Shown: positions 36,498 to 46,064 of the stretch, in pieces
Layout: the number at the start of each line of letters is the position of its first letter
How positions within the stretch are numbered: position 1 is the stretch's first letter
Origin: Deltaproteobacteria bacterium
GTDB taxonomy: Bacteria; Myxococcota_A; UBA9042
Assembly: GCA_020632665.1 (NCBI GenBank)
Contig: JACKFC010000026.1
Location: 1 to 64,000 of the forward strand
Reading direction: 5' to 3'
Length of the DNA stretch: 64,000 nucleotides
Notes under the pieces: model-generated
Told to the model about the DNA's origin: nothing
What the model saw: the letters and a program-made list of their open reading frames with translations, nothing else
The model's database searches: none
Position numbers and translations under genes: made by a program

Positions 36498-37835
36498 TCA
36501 GCCCTCGAAGTAGGGATGGGTGACGAGCAGGGCCTCGTCGACGATCGCGAAGGCGCCGCGCAGCTCGTCTTCGGTGATGCAGAGCGGCGGGTTGCACATG
36601 AACGAGCCCCAGCGCACGAAGGTGAAGAGCGAGAGCTCGCGGAAGCGCTTGCCGAGAGCGGCCATCGCCGGCGAGGCGCCGTTGTAGGGCGCGAGCGGCT
36701 CACCCTTGCTGTTCTTCTGCAGGTCGACCATGCCGAAGAGGCCGATCGCGCGGCCGCCGCGGACGGTCGGGTGGCGCTCGGCGAGCTTGGCCATCTCTTG
36801 CCGCATCACGGCCTCGAGTCGGGCCGCGTTGCCGACCAGGTCCTCGTTCTCCATCACCTCGATGACGGCCAACGCGGTGGCCAGGCCGAGCGCGTGGCTG
36901 TTGTAGGTCAGGCCGCCCCAGAAGACGTTCTTCGCGAAGTGATCGGCGATCTTGCGGCGGACGCCCATCGCCCCGAGCGGCGCGTAGCTGCTGGTCAGGC
37001 CCTTCGCCATGGTCACGATATCGGGGACGATCTCGCTGTGCTCGAAGGCGAACCACTTGCCGGTGCGGCCGAAGCCGGCCATGACCTCGTCGCAGATCAG
37101 CAGGATGCCGTATTTGTCGAGCAGCGCGCGCAGGCCCTGCAGCCACCCGGCCGGCGGCCGGAGGATGCCGTTGGTGCCCGTCACCGTCTCGATGATCATC
37201 GCGGCGATGGTGTTGGGGCCTTCGTATTGGATGACCTCCTCGAGGTAGGTCAGGTGGCGGGCGGTGATCTCGGCTTCGTCTTCGGCCCAAGAGAAGGTGT
37301 AGGGCCACGGATCCATCACCCGCACGATGCCCGGGCTGCCCGGCTCGTTGGCCCAGCGACGCGGGTCGCCGGTGAGCTGCATCGTGAGGTTGGTGCCACC
37401 GTGGTAGCTGCGGTAGCGCGAGAGGATCTTCGAGCGACCGGTGTAGAGGCGCGCGGCGCGGATCGCGTTCTCGTTCGCCTCGGCGCCGCCGAGGGTGAAG
37501 AAGAAGGTGTCGATATCGCCGGGCACCAGGCTGGCGAGCTTCTGCCCGAGGCGGGCGCGTGGCTCGGTCGCCGTGCCGGGGTAGGCGTAGAGCAGCTGGT
37601 CGATCTGCGCCTTCATCGCGGCCCGCACGTGCGGGTGGCCGTGGCCGATGTTGACGCTCATCAACTGGCTGTTGAAGTCGAGGATGCGCTCGCCATCCGG
37701 CGTGTAGAGGTAGATCCCCTCGGCCCGTTCGACCGGCAGCGGGCTGACCGCGTCGTTCGCGGCCCACGTATACATCGTGTGCTCCTTGCAGAGCCGAATC
37801 ATCTCCTCGCTACCCATCTTCGACGTGTTGCTCAT
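36498..37835 (-). CDS. Class III PLP aminotransferase (candidate beta-alanine/taurine:pyruvate type)
   Basis: 445 residues; ATG at 37835 with GGGAG upstream. PLP-binding features: GGAEANENAIRAAR, the aspartate in LLICDEVMAGFGRTGKW (D249), and the Schiff-base lysine in TMAKGLTSSYAPLGA (K278). Omega-aminotransferases of this group move amino groups from beta-alanine, taurine or 4-aminobutyrate to pyruvate. MmsA, dihydropyrimidinase, beta-ureidopropionase and a nucleobase permease in the same window make beta-alanine the best guess; this is context, not motif evidence. Confidence 0.8.
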   Translation of the reverse strand: MSNTSKMGSEEMIRLCKEHTMYTWAANDAVSPLPVERAEGIYLYTPDGERILDFNSQLMSVNIGHGHPHVRAAMKAQIDQLLYAYPGTATEPRARLGQKLASLVPGDIDTFFFTLGGAEANENAIRAARLYTGRSKILSRYRSYHGGTNLTMQLTGDPRRWANEPGSPGIVRVMDPWPYTFSWAEDEAEITARHLTYLEEVIQYEGPNTIAAMIIETVTGTNGILRPPAGWLQGLRALLDKYGILLICDEVMAGFGRTGKWFAFEHSEIVPDIVTMAKGLTSSYAPLGAMGVRRKIADHFAKNVFWGGLTYNSHALGLATALAVIEVMENEDLVGNAARLEAVMRQEMAKLAERHPTVRGGRAIGLFGMVDLQKNSKGEPLAPYNGASPAMAALGKRFRELSLFTFVRWGSFMCNPPLCITEDELRGAFAIVDEALLVTHPYFEG

Positions 37836-37937
37836 GAATCTCCCTCGCTCCGGCGGCGGCTGCCTGCACGGCGGCGCGATGATCGCACAAGGGGGCCGGC
37901 ACGCAAGAGCCGGACGGGCTGTGGCTGGTTGCCGTAC

Positions 37938-40409
37938 CTACTGCGCAACGGCACGACTGTAGGTGGCTTCTTGCACTTTGTCCGGCTGCAGGGGGATCTG
38001 CCAGCTGCCACGAGGGCCGCTCCAACGAATCCCCGCGTCGGTCCAATCGATGTTGCCGAATCCGCCGGTCACGTCCTCGGCGTTGGCTTCCTCCGCCGCG
38101 ACGCCCGGTCCCTGCCGGCCGACGACCAGGAAGGTGGCGACGTCGACGAACGCGCCGCGCACCTCCGACCACGCCATCGGCGACCGCCAATGCACCGGCA
38201 AGCTGGCCGCGGTGCTGCCGTCGAGGCGCGCGAAGCGCTCGACCATCAGCGTCGTCGGGTTCGAACCCGGCCAGCTCGCCAGCAGCGAGCCGCGTCCGGT
38301 CGAGACGGCTGGGGCGTCGACCAAGCGCTCGTGGATGCTGAGGTAGACGGCTTGCTCGGAGCGCACCCGATCCAGCACCAGGAGCACGCCCGGGACCGGA
38401 CCGTAGAAGACGGCGCGCGTCTGGCGAATCCGATCCGTCGCCTCGTGCTGCGCCGCGACCACGCCCGAATCGAGCGCCGTCTCGGTCGCCGACGCCGCGA
38501 CGTGGACGATCGTGCCGCCCGCGCCCGAGCCGCTGACGCTGGTGATGTGCGCGCTGCTGTGCTGCCCAGCCGAGAGCTTGGCCTTGCCACGCGGGTCGTC
38601 TTGGCTGACCCAGCCGGGGCCGCGCAGCAGCTGCCGGCCGCCGCCGAAGAGGGTCAGTGCGAGGGCGTCGCGGTAATCGTCGTCGCCGTAGCTCCGCGCC
38701 ACGGTCATCGTCGTGAACAGGCGCGGGAGCCCGGGAGAGTCGCCGGTATCGAGCAGCGCGTAGCCGGCCGGCATCCAGCGCTTCGCCCGACCCGGCGCCG
38801 GCGTCGCCGCGGGGCTCGGTCCGAGGCCGGCGATCTTCGCGTTCGGGCCGCTGCCGTCGAGACCGAAGCCGACGAAGCGGTCGAGCGCCGGGCACATCCC
38901 GGACTCCGACGCCGCGCCGATCGGCGGCATCGTACCGTCCGGGTTCCGCATCTCGCGCAGGAAGCCGACGATGACCTCGAGGTGGGCGGCCTCCCCCTCC
39001 GCGAGCCGCTCGCCGACCCGGTCGCGCAACGCGGCGTGCCACAGCGCCCACAGCGCGAATTGGCAGTTCTCGATCAGCGAATGCTCGATCAGCGGGCCAG
39101 ATTCGGCGAACGCGGCGGTCCGGTGCGCCACCATCCGCTCGCGCGATGCGCGCCCCATCGCCCGCTCGGGGTCGAGGAAGGGATAGGCCGTCGAGAGCGC
39201 AAGCATGACCGTATCGACCGCCATCGCCCGCTTGCCGCGCGCCACTTGGCTGCGACGGTCGAGCAGCACCTCGCGGTGCAGGAGCAAGAGCCGGAGCAGC
39301 GGCCCGGCCTCTTCCACGGCGAGCGGCCCGGCGCGGCGGCTCTCGGCCAGCACGTCGAGCAGCGCAAGGGTCCGCGAGACCGTCGGTTCCGCGGCCCAAA
39401 TCGCGCCCTCGGCACCGGGCCAGCGGCGGTGCTCCCAGCGGTTGCGCTGCCAATCGAGGAAGAAGGCGCGGACCCGTTGCAGCACGACCTTGCGGGTCGA
39501 TTCCGCGCCCGCGAGCGCGGCGACCAGCGGTTCTCCGCGGCCGAGCGTGTAGCGTGCGCTGCCCTTGACCTTCCCCCACGGCACGGGCTCGCCGGCAGGC
39601 CACGCCACGCTGCGCTCATTGCGAAGCGGCAGGCGATCCCGCTGTAGCCGGCCGGCGGCGAATTCCGCCTCGGCTTCGGTGATCTCCACCACCCGCTCGG
39701 AAAAAGGCGCGCCAGCGGGCTGGTGTTGCCGGAACTTCTCGACCAGCGCCGTCCAGGCGGCCGCTTCGTCGCCAGCGTCGAGGCTCCGCGCGACCTCGGC
39801 CATCTCCGGGCTCTGCCGCGCCACGGCCTGTTGCCAGGCGACCACCTCGGCCGCAGAGAAGGCTTGGTAGGCGGCGCCTGCCGCGAGGGCGGTGATCAGC
39901 AGCAGGCTGAGGAGAACCCGCTTTCGGTAGCGGAAGATCCAATTCATCGCCGGCCTGTAGAGGCCGCAGAAGAGTAGGACCAGCGCAGTCGCGAAGAGGG
40001 CGAAGCTCAGCATCTGGGCCAGCGTGAGGCGAATGGCGTCGGAGATCGTGCCGTCGGCGGCGAAGAGGCGACCGGCGATCGAGGGGAAGGCCGCGATGCC
40101 ACCGATGACGCTGACCGCCGCGAGGAGGACCGAGAGCCCGCGCAGCCAGTTCAGGATCACGCCGAACTCGAACTCGGCCTGGCGCTCCGGCGAGAGTCGC
40201 TTCCAGAGGGGGTCGATCTCCTCGAGCGGCGAGGTCTCGTCGACCAATTTCCAGCCGGGCGGCAGGTTGCCGGACTCGTCGGGCTCATAGCCGACCGCGC
40301 CCAGGAGCATCATGTCGCGCTGGTAGGCGGCATCGGCCTCGCTCTGTGCGGATTCGGCGGCAGACGTGCCGTCGACCTCGTTGCCGTCGCCCTTCTTCAG
40401 CTCATCCAC
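37938..40409 (-). CDS. Heparinase II/III-like membrane-anchored protein
   Basis: About 823 residues from a GTG at 40409 (AAGGA seven bases upstream), overlapping the end of mmsA. An ATG at 40433 is a less likely start. Three hydrophobic segments near residues 95-180 anchor it. A helical middle region (about 280-560) and a beta-rich C-terminal part (about 580-820) with HSSAHITSVSGSGAGG, RTRAVFYGPVPGVLLVLDRV-type strands recall the alpha-toroid plus beta-sheet layout of heparinase II/III-like and alginate lyases. No catalytic residues can be assigned by eye, so activity is unproven. Confidence 0.6.
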   Translation of the reverse strand: MDELKKGDGNEVDGTSAAESAQSEADAAYQRDMMLLGAVGYEPDESGNLPPGWKLVDETSPLEEIDPLWKRLSPERQAEFEFGVILNWLRGLSVLLAAVSVIGGIAAFPSIAGRLFAADGTISDAIRLTLAQMLSFALFATALVLLFCGLYRPAMNWIFRYRKRVLLSLLLITALAAGAAYQAFSAAEVVAWQQAVARQSPEMAEVARSLDAGDEAAAWTALVEKFRQHQPAGAPFSERVVEITEAEAEFAAGRLQRDRLPLRNERSVAWPAGEPVPWGKVKGSARYTLGRGEPLVAALAGAESTRKVVLQRVRAFFLDWQRNRWEHRRWPGAEGAIWAAEPTVSRTLALLDVLAESRRAGPLAVEEAGPLLRLLLLHREVLLDRRSQVARGKRAMAVDTVMLALSTAYPFLDPERAMGRASRERMVAHRTAAFAESGPLIEHSLIENCQFALWALWHAALRDRVGERLAEGEAAHLEVIVGFLREMRNPDGTMPPIGAASESGMCPALDRFVGFGLDGSGPNAKIAGLGPSPAATPAPGRAKRWMPAGYALLDTGDSPGLPRLFTTMTVARSYGDDDYRDALALTLFGGGRQLLRGPGWVSQDDPRGKAKLSAGQHSSAHITSVSGSGAGGTIVHVAASATETALDSGVVAAQHEATDRIRQTRAVFYGPVPGVLLVLDRVRSEQAVYLSIHERLVDAPAVSTGRGSLLASWPGSNPTTLMVERFARLDGSTAASLPVHWRSPMAWSEVRGAFVDVATFLVVGRQGPGVAAEEANAEDVTGGFGNIDWTDAGIRWSGPRGSWQIPLQPDKVQEATYSRAVAQ

Positions 40410-41896
40410 GTCGCGTCCTTCTGCAGGGCCCATTTGGTTGTCACTTTGCGCGCCTGGGACCAAAAGCGGTAACCGTCCGCGCCGGTGATGTCGCCATGGC
40501 CGATTCGCGAGTCGTTCCAACCGCCGAACGCGAAGGGCTCGCGCGGCACCGGCACGCCGATATTGACGCCGCACATGCCGGCCGAGAAGCGGGCGATGGC
40601 GTATTCGGCGGTGCCGCCGTTGCTGGTGTAGATCGCCGCTGCGTTGCCGTAGGCGTTGTCGTTCTCGATGGCGATCGCCTGGTCGAGGGTACGGGCACGG
40701 ATGATCGAGAGCACCGGGCCGAAGATCTCGTCGCAGCCGGCCGGCATATCGGCGGTCACGTCGTCGAGGATGGTCGGGCCGACCCAATAGCCGCCGCTGC
40801 CGTCCGGGCGCTGGCCGCGGCCGTCGAGCAACAGCTTCGCGCCGCGCTGGACCGCGTCCTCGATGAAGCGCTCGATCCGGGTCACGGCCTCTGCGTCGAT
40901 GATGGTCCCGATGTCCTCGCCCATGCGGATGGCGCGGGCCTTGGCCACGGTGAGGTCGACGATGTGCTGCACATCGCCCACGGCCACCATCACGCTGGCC
41001 GCCATGCAGCGCTGTCCGGCAGAGCCCATCGAGCTGGCCACGACGTTGGTCGCGGTCATCTCGGGGTCGGCGTCGGGCACCACGACGAGGTGGTTCTTGG
41101 CGCCGCCGAGCGCAAGGCAGCGCTTGCCGAGCGCGGTGGTGCGGCTGTAGACGAGCTTGGCCACGCGCGTGCTGCCGACGAAGGCGAGGGCGCGGATCTC
41201 GGGGTGATCGCAGAGCGCCTCGACCACCGGCTGGCCACCCTGCACGACCTGCAGCACGCCGGCCGGCAGGCCCGCCTCTTCCGCGAGCTGGGCCATCCGC
41301 AATGCGGTGAAGGGGACCTTCTCGCTCGGCTTGAGGATGAAGGCGTTGCCGGCGGCCAGCGCCAGCGGGACCATCCACATCGGCACCATCGCGGGGAAGT
41401 TGAACGGCACCACGCCGGCGACCACGCCGAGCGGCTCCTGCCGGACCTCGCAGCTGATGCCGCGGCTGACTTCCATCACCCCGCCGTTCTGCGCGTTCGG
41501 CACCGCGACGGCGAATTCCAGGCACTCGATGCCCTTCTCGACGCTGGCACGGGCCTCCGAGACGATCTTCCCGTTCTCGTGGCTCGCCAGCCAGGCCAGC
41601 TCGTCGGTATGCGCCTCGAGCAGCACGCGCCAGCGATGCAGAATCTGCGCCCGGGCCTTCGGCGGCGTGTCGCGCCAGCCGGGGAAGGCGGCGCGGGCCG
41701 CGGCGACGGCAGCCTCGACGTCCGCTGCGTCACCCCAGGCGACCGAGCCCATCGCGGCGCCGTGGCGCGGGTTCTCGACTTCGCGCACCGCACCGCTTGC
41801 GGCGTCGCGAAAGTTGCCGCCGATGCGGTGGGCCGCGGCGCCGGCCGAGGTCAGCGCGTAGGAGGTGGCGGGGAAGGGAAAGATCGGCGTGGCCAT
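40397..41896 (-). CDS. mmsA: CoA-acylating (methyl)malonate-semialdehyde dehydrogenase
   Basis: 499 residues; ATG at 41896 with GGAGG. An ALDH-fold enzyme with PFNFP (N166), catalytic cysteine in SAGQRCMAAS (C297) and CDEIFGPVL. The general-base glutamate of ordinary aldehyde dehydrogenases is absent: the motif reads ALGGAKNH, as in MmsA/IolA, which make acyl-CoA from malonate or methylmalonate semialdehyde. After transamination of beta-alanine this would yield acetyl-CoA; it also serves valine and inositol breakdown. A nucleobase permease gene lies upstream on the same strand. Confidence 0.88.
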   Translation of the reverse strand: MATPIFPFPATSYALTSAGAAAHRIGGNFRDAASGAVREVENPRHGAAMGSVAWGDAADVEAAVAAARAAFPGWRDTPPKARAQILHRWRVLLEAHTDELAWLASHENGKIVSEARASVEKGIECLEFAVAVPNAQNGGVMEVSRGISCEVRQEPLGVVAGVVPFNFPAMVPMWMVPLALAAGNAFILKPSEKVPFTALRMAQLAEEAGLPAGVLQVVQGGQPVVEALCDHPEIRALAFVGSTRVAKLVYSRTTALGKRCLALGGAKNHLVVVPDADPEMTATNVVASSMGSAGQRCMAASVMVAVGDVQHIVDLTVAKARAIRMGEDIGTIIDAEAVTRIERFIEDAVQRGAKLLLDGRGQRPDGSGGYWVGPTILDDVTADMPAGCDEIFGPVLSIIRARTLDQAIAIENDNAYGNAAAIYTSNGGTAEYAIARFSAGMCGVNIGVPVPREPFAFGGWNDSRIGHGDITGADGYRFWSQARKVTTKWALQKDATWMS

Positions 41897-41967
41897 GCGA
41901 CAAACCTCCAATGCCGCGATCCAGCGGCGCGGGGCCGGGGAGTGTAGCCCAAGGGTCGTCGCGCCGA

Positions 41968-43440
41968 CTAGCCGATGTGGTGCGTCTCGTGGTGCGCGTC
42001 GACGGCCGGCGCGGCGGCCTCGTCGCCGGACTGCCAATGCGTCAGGCCGCGCTCTTCCGCCGTGCCGGGGATGATGTTGTCGAGGATCAGCGCGATGAAC
42101 GCGCCCACCGCCATGCCGGTCTTGCCGAGGGTGTTGAGCACGTCGGCCAGCCAGGTCGGCTCGAACGCCAGCGGGTGCGCGCCGATATAGGTCGGCACCG
42201 AGAGGCCCATGAAGAAGGCGAAACCGATGATGAAGAGGTTGCGGGCGCTGTTCAGGTCGACGAACTGCAGGTTGCTCATGCCGACCGCGGCGATCATGCC
42301 GAAGAGCGCGCAATACATGCCGCCGACGATCGGCTGGGGGATCGTCGTGAAGAGCGCGCCGAACTTCGCCACCGCGCCGAGGACGATCATGATCGCGGCG
42401 CCGTATTGCACCACGCGCCGCGAGCCGACCCGGGTCAGGCCGATCGCGCCGATATTCTCCGAGTAGCTCGTGGTGCCGTTGCCGGTGCCGAAGATACCGG
42501 CGACCAGGCAGCCGACGCCCTCCATGCCGATGCCGCGGCTGATGACCTTGCCGGTCGGCACCGGCGCGCCGCTCATCCGGGCGCAGGCGTAATAATCACC
42601 GATCGACTCGACCATGCTGGCGATATAGCCGGCGAGGATGCCGACCGTCGCCGCCACCGAGAACGTCGGCACACCCCACTGCATCGGATAGGGCACCCGC
42701 ACCCAGGGCGCCGCTTGCAGCTTCTCGAGGCTGGTATAGGCCGGGTGGCCGGGCTCGAAGACGCCCGTCGCGGTGCAGATCGCCGCGACCGCCCAGGCCC
42801 CGCCCATGCCGAGCAGCACCGGGAAGAGCTCGAAGATGCGGTGGCGCTTCCGCAGCACCTGCGAGAAGAGGATGATCAGCAGGATGGTCCACGCCGATGC
42901 CCTAATGTTTGCTGGCCTCCGGCGCACCGAAGGTAGAGAGCGAGAGGCCAATTCAGGGCGATGGTCGGCGATGGTGATCGGCCCGGACGAAGCGGGTCAG
43001 CTCTGCCGACCAGGCTGGAATAGCCGATCGCGATCTGACCACTTGCTCGGCGATCACGGCGCCCCGGATATGCTGCATCTTCACGTCGAAGCTGGCTTCC
43101 TTGATGCCCGCCATGCCGCAGATCGCGATCGCTTTGTCGGTAGCTGAACGTGCCGCCCTGGATGATCGGCAGCCGGTTGCCCCAGGTCGTCTGGTAGCAG
43201 CGCAGGATGTCGGAGACGAAGAACATCGTGCCGATCAGCGCGCCGGGAGCTGCGCTGCAAGCGCCGGCGATGCCGGAAGCGGGCTTGGGCCAAGATCAGC
43301 GGGACGGCGACCGTGCTGCCGAACATCGTCAGGTAGTGCTGCAGGCCCAGCGCCATGCCGACGCCGACCGGTGGATATCGTCGATGGCGTAGACCGTTTG
43401 CGGCGGGCTCTGCTTGATGCGTGTGTCGCAGACACTTCGT
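41968..43440 (-). pseudogene. NCS2 nucleobase (uracil/xanthine) permease, 5' part frameshifted
   Basis: An intact frame from 42951 to 41968 gives the last 327 residues of an NCS2/NAT transporter (GILAGYIASMVESIGDYYA, GNGTTSYSENIGAIGLTRVGSR, NLFIIGFAFFMGLSVP). The missing N-terminal third is readable upstream in shifting frames: YAIDDI, then PVGVGMALGLQHYLTMFGST, then QTTWGNRLPIIQGGTF, then AIAICGMAGI. One shift sits where ATCCCACCG is expected but ATCCACCG is found, a missing base in a C run. The far 5' boundary is approximate. The protein would import a nucleobase with protons. Likely a real gene with sequence errors rather than a decayed one. Confidence 0.75.
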
Positions 43441-43652
43441 ATTCCTCGGCAGGACGCGCGGCGCCGCGACGGCCCGTTCGGGCTCGGCTGCGCACGCTTC
43501 AACGTCGGACGAGCGTAGGTCAGGCGCCGAAGACCGCAAGAATGGGTGATCCGTTCCTCGCCGGGCGGGGGGGGGACGCTACCTCGCACTCGATGCGAGG
43601 TCCCCCGCCGCGAACGCTGCCGCGTGACGCAGAACCGCCGATGTTCGGCCCA

Positions 43653-44443
43653 TGACGCCGACCGTCGCGCCTTTGCTCCTTCGCCACGCTCATCGCCGGC
43701 GCCGTCGTGCTGGGCGGCCGCCGTGAAAGCGCGAGGTGACTGTTGCCCCAGGCGACGTCAATGAGGCGCGTTCGGCGGCAGCCTCGGCGACGGGCAGCGG
43801 TTCTCTGATTGCGGTGGACGGTGCCGGTGCGATCCGATGGCGCTGCGGGCGGCGACGTCATATCGGGGCCAGCCGCCGATTACGCAGTCCACGGCCGACG
43901 CGGGCCCTGGCAGACAGCGGAGTGCCGGGACAGCGGCGCCCAGACGCTGATCACTCCGCGACAGTGGCATCGCCGACAGTGGCATCGCCGGACAGTGGGC
44001 ACGCCGGATATGTATATCACGCCGGATAGTGGCATCGCCCGACGCGGGCGCACCTGACGCTGGCACTCCTGACGCTGGTATTGCCCGACGCCACCGACGC
44101 AGATACCGTCGATAAACCTGTGCCGACGTCGCGCCGCCAGCCGAGTTTTCCGGTCCCTCTGGAGCAACGTCTTCCAGCTCTACGGCTGCGGGCCAGCCTG
44201 GCCTGCCACGGCGCCTCTCGACTGCGTGGGTTGATCTTCGTCGACATGCAGCTCCTACGCTCTTTTGCTCAGGGCAACCCCGCGACTGGGCCCCTGCAAG
44301 CCGTCGAAATACGTGATCAAGGGCAGCCTGACGCATCCGTGCTGCTGCAGAAGATCGATGCTGCAGCTTCCAGCACCTGCGGCGACAAGATGCCCTCCGC
44401 CGCCGGTACCGCCCCGGAGGACGCGCAGGCCGTGCGCGATTGA
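43653..44443 (+). pseudogene. Broken lipoprotein with Asp-Ala-Gly linker and cytochrome-like tail
   Basis: No single frame spans it. An ATG at 43653 begins a probable lipoprotein signal if one indel is allowed (TLIAGAVVLGG followed by Cys). Later frames read a Pro-Asp-Ser/Ala-Gly linker of the type common in myxobacterial lipoproteins (DAGAPDAGTPDAG, then DATDADTVDKPVPT), then QPDASVLLQKIDAA, CGDKMPSAAG and EDAQAVRD, matching the end of small cytochrome-c-like lipoproteins. No CxxCH is readable. It lies wholly inside the indel-dense stretch; boundaries are approximate. Confidence 0.45.
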
Positions 44444-44464
44444 TTCGCCGCTTGCGCGCCGTTC

Positions 44465-46060
44465 TTACCAGCAGCAGAGTTCAACTGCAGCGCGGCGCTG
44501 CGCTGCCGATGCACCCCTTGCCCACGCTTTGCAGAAATGAAGCGGCGGGCAGTCCCCTTGCTCGCAATACTGGTGAGACCTCGGTGCCTGGCAGCGTGGC
44601 ATGAGCGGTACGAGTGCCGCCATGCAGCGCACACGGCCTGCAGCTCTGGAGCGGCGGGCATTGGAGCCCGCCGGACGTCGAATCTGTCGCGAGACCCTCA
44701 CCGGCGGCGCAGCTCGTCTCGACGTACTTGTCATGACGCATTGTGACGCCCGCCGCCAGCGCAGCTTTCTGCAACCAGGCCGGCCGGGCAGGGCACCGCG
44801 CAATTGCCAGGTCGCCTGGCTGTGCAGGCAGCGGCTTTCCGGCGGCGCAGTTGAGGTCGAGGCCGCCGCAATCGGATTCTGGATCGCCTGATTGCTGGCG
44901 CTGCGCGACGACGCTGCCGCGACGCGCCGTCGCAGGTGCTGATATTGCCGGCCGGGCAGGGCTAACGACGACGCAGCGGGGGCCCGGAAACCGACCATCA
45001 GGGCGCTGGTGCCGATCGCAGCGCACCTGCGACCAGGGCGCCACCGCTGCAGGCATAGGCGAATGCGTCGCAACCCAACGCAGGCTGGCCGAGCGCAGCT
45101 CGGCGGGCCCTGTGGCTGCAGGCAGGCCGCGACCGGCACGAGGTCGCCGCCGCGACAGCCGGCGACCGGGCTGGATGCTGGTCATCGCGGCGATTGCGAC
45201 CGGCAGCGCGACTCTTTGGCGACGTCACCGCCACCATAGTTCGGCGTCAGACCGTCCGTGGTGAGATGTGGCGCCTCCATCCCCTGATCTGGCGCGAAGC
45301 AGGTAGTGCAACGGCGCTGCCGCGCCGTCATGTCAGTTCCGCACCGAGCAGAAAGCAGCGTCGGCGGCCGCTTGGCATTCGCCTTCTCGCTGCACACCCC
45401 AGCCGGAAGTGCGCGATCGGCGTCCACGCGCCGTTGATGCACTCGAGGCCGCACTTGGCGTCGGCGCTGCGTACGCTCCACGCCTTCGCCGGGCAATAAC
45501 TGACAGCGGCGTCGGCGCTGGTTCGCTGGCGTCGGGCGCGGTTACGCCGCCGCTGCTGCCGTCGCTGCCACGGCGTTCTCGCTGCCAAGCGTCGCTGTCG
45601 CCGTCGTGCCAAGCGTTGTCGCCATGTCGCTGCTGCTGTCGCGCTGCCGCCGCTGCCGTCGCTGTCGCCGCCAAGCTGCTGTCGCCGCCGCTGTCGCTGT
45701 CGCTGCCAGCGTCGCCGCCGCTGTCGCTGCCGCCGTCGCTGTCGCTGCTGCTGTCGCTGTCGCTGCCGCCGTCGCTGTCGGGTGTCGCTGGCGCTGCTGC
45801 TGCCGCTGTCGCTGCTGCCGTCGCCAGGGCCCGCTCCCATCACCCCTAAATATCCCCTGTCCGGGCACCTCGCATCGGTTTGCAATCGTCTGGCTACATC
45901 CATCTGGCTGGCCATCGCCGCCACTAAACGAGATGCCGCCACCGTGCCGAACTCCACCGCCAAAGCCTCGCTGATCCCCGAGCTGCCGCCACGCCACACC
46001 TCCCGCCGGACGCGACAATGAGCGCCACACCAGCGCCAGCGCTCGACAGAACGCACGCCT
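44465..46060 (-). pseudogene. Broken Ser-Asp/cysteine-rich lipoprotein
   Basis: Readable only in pieces on the minus strand: a probable signal near 46050 after GGGAGGCGTG (the same ribosome site as the Ser-Asp lipoprotein at 35241), then GGDGQPDGCSQT, an acidic Ser-Asp/Gly stalk at about 45.65-45.83 kb, then cysteine-rich pieces such as AKCGLECINGAWTP and DCGGLDLNCAAGKP. The order signal, Ser-Asp stalk, cysteine-rich body matches the family seen elsewhere in the window. Frames change many times. Same indel-dense stretch; ends approximate. Confidence 0.45.
45650..45830 (-). repeat. Degenerate Ser-Asp/Gly coding repeat
   Basis: Minus-strand triplets AGC, GAC and GGC in tandem, interrupted by single-base changes in length that shift the frame. 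The flank on its high-coordinate side (CCAGGGCCCGCTCCCATCAC on the plus strand) resembles the flank of the Ser-Asp tract at 35.07 kb, supporting common origin. Confidence 0.65.
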
Positions 46061-46064
46061 CCCA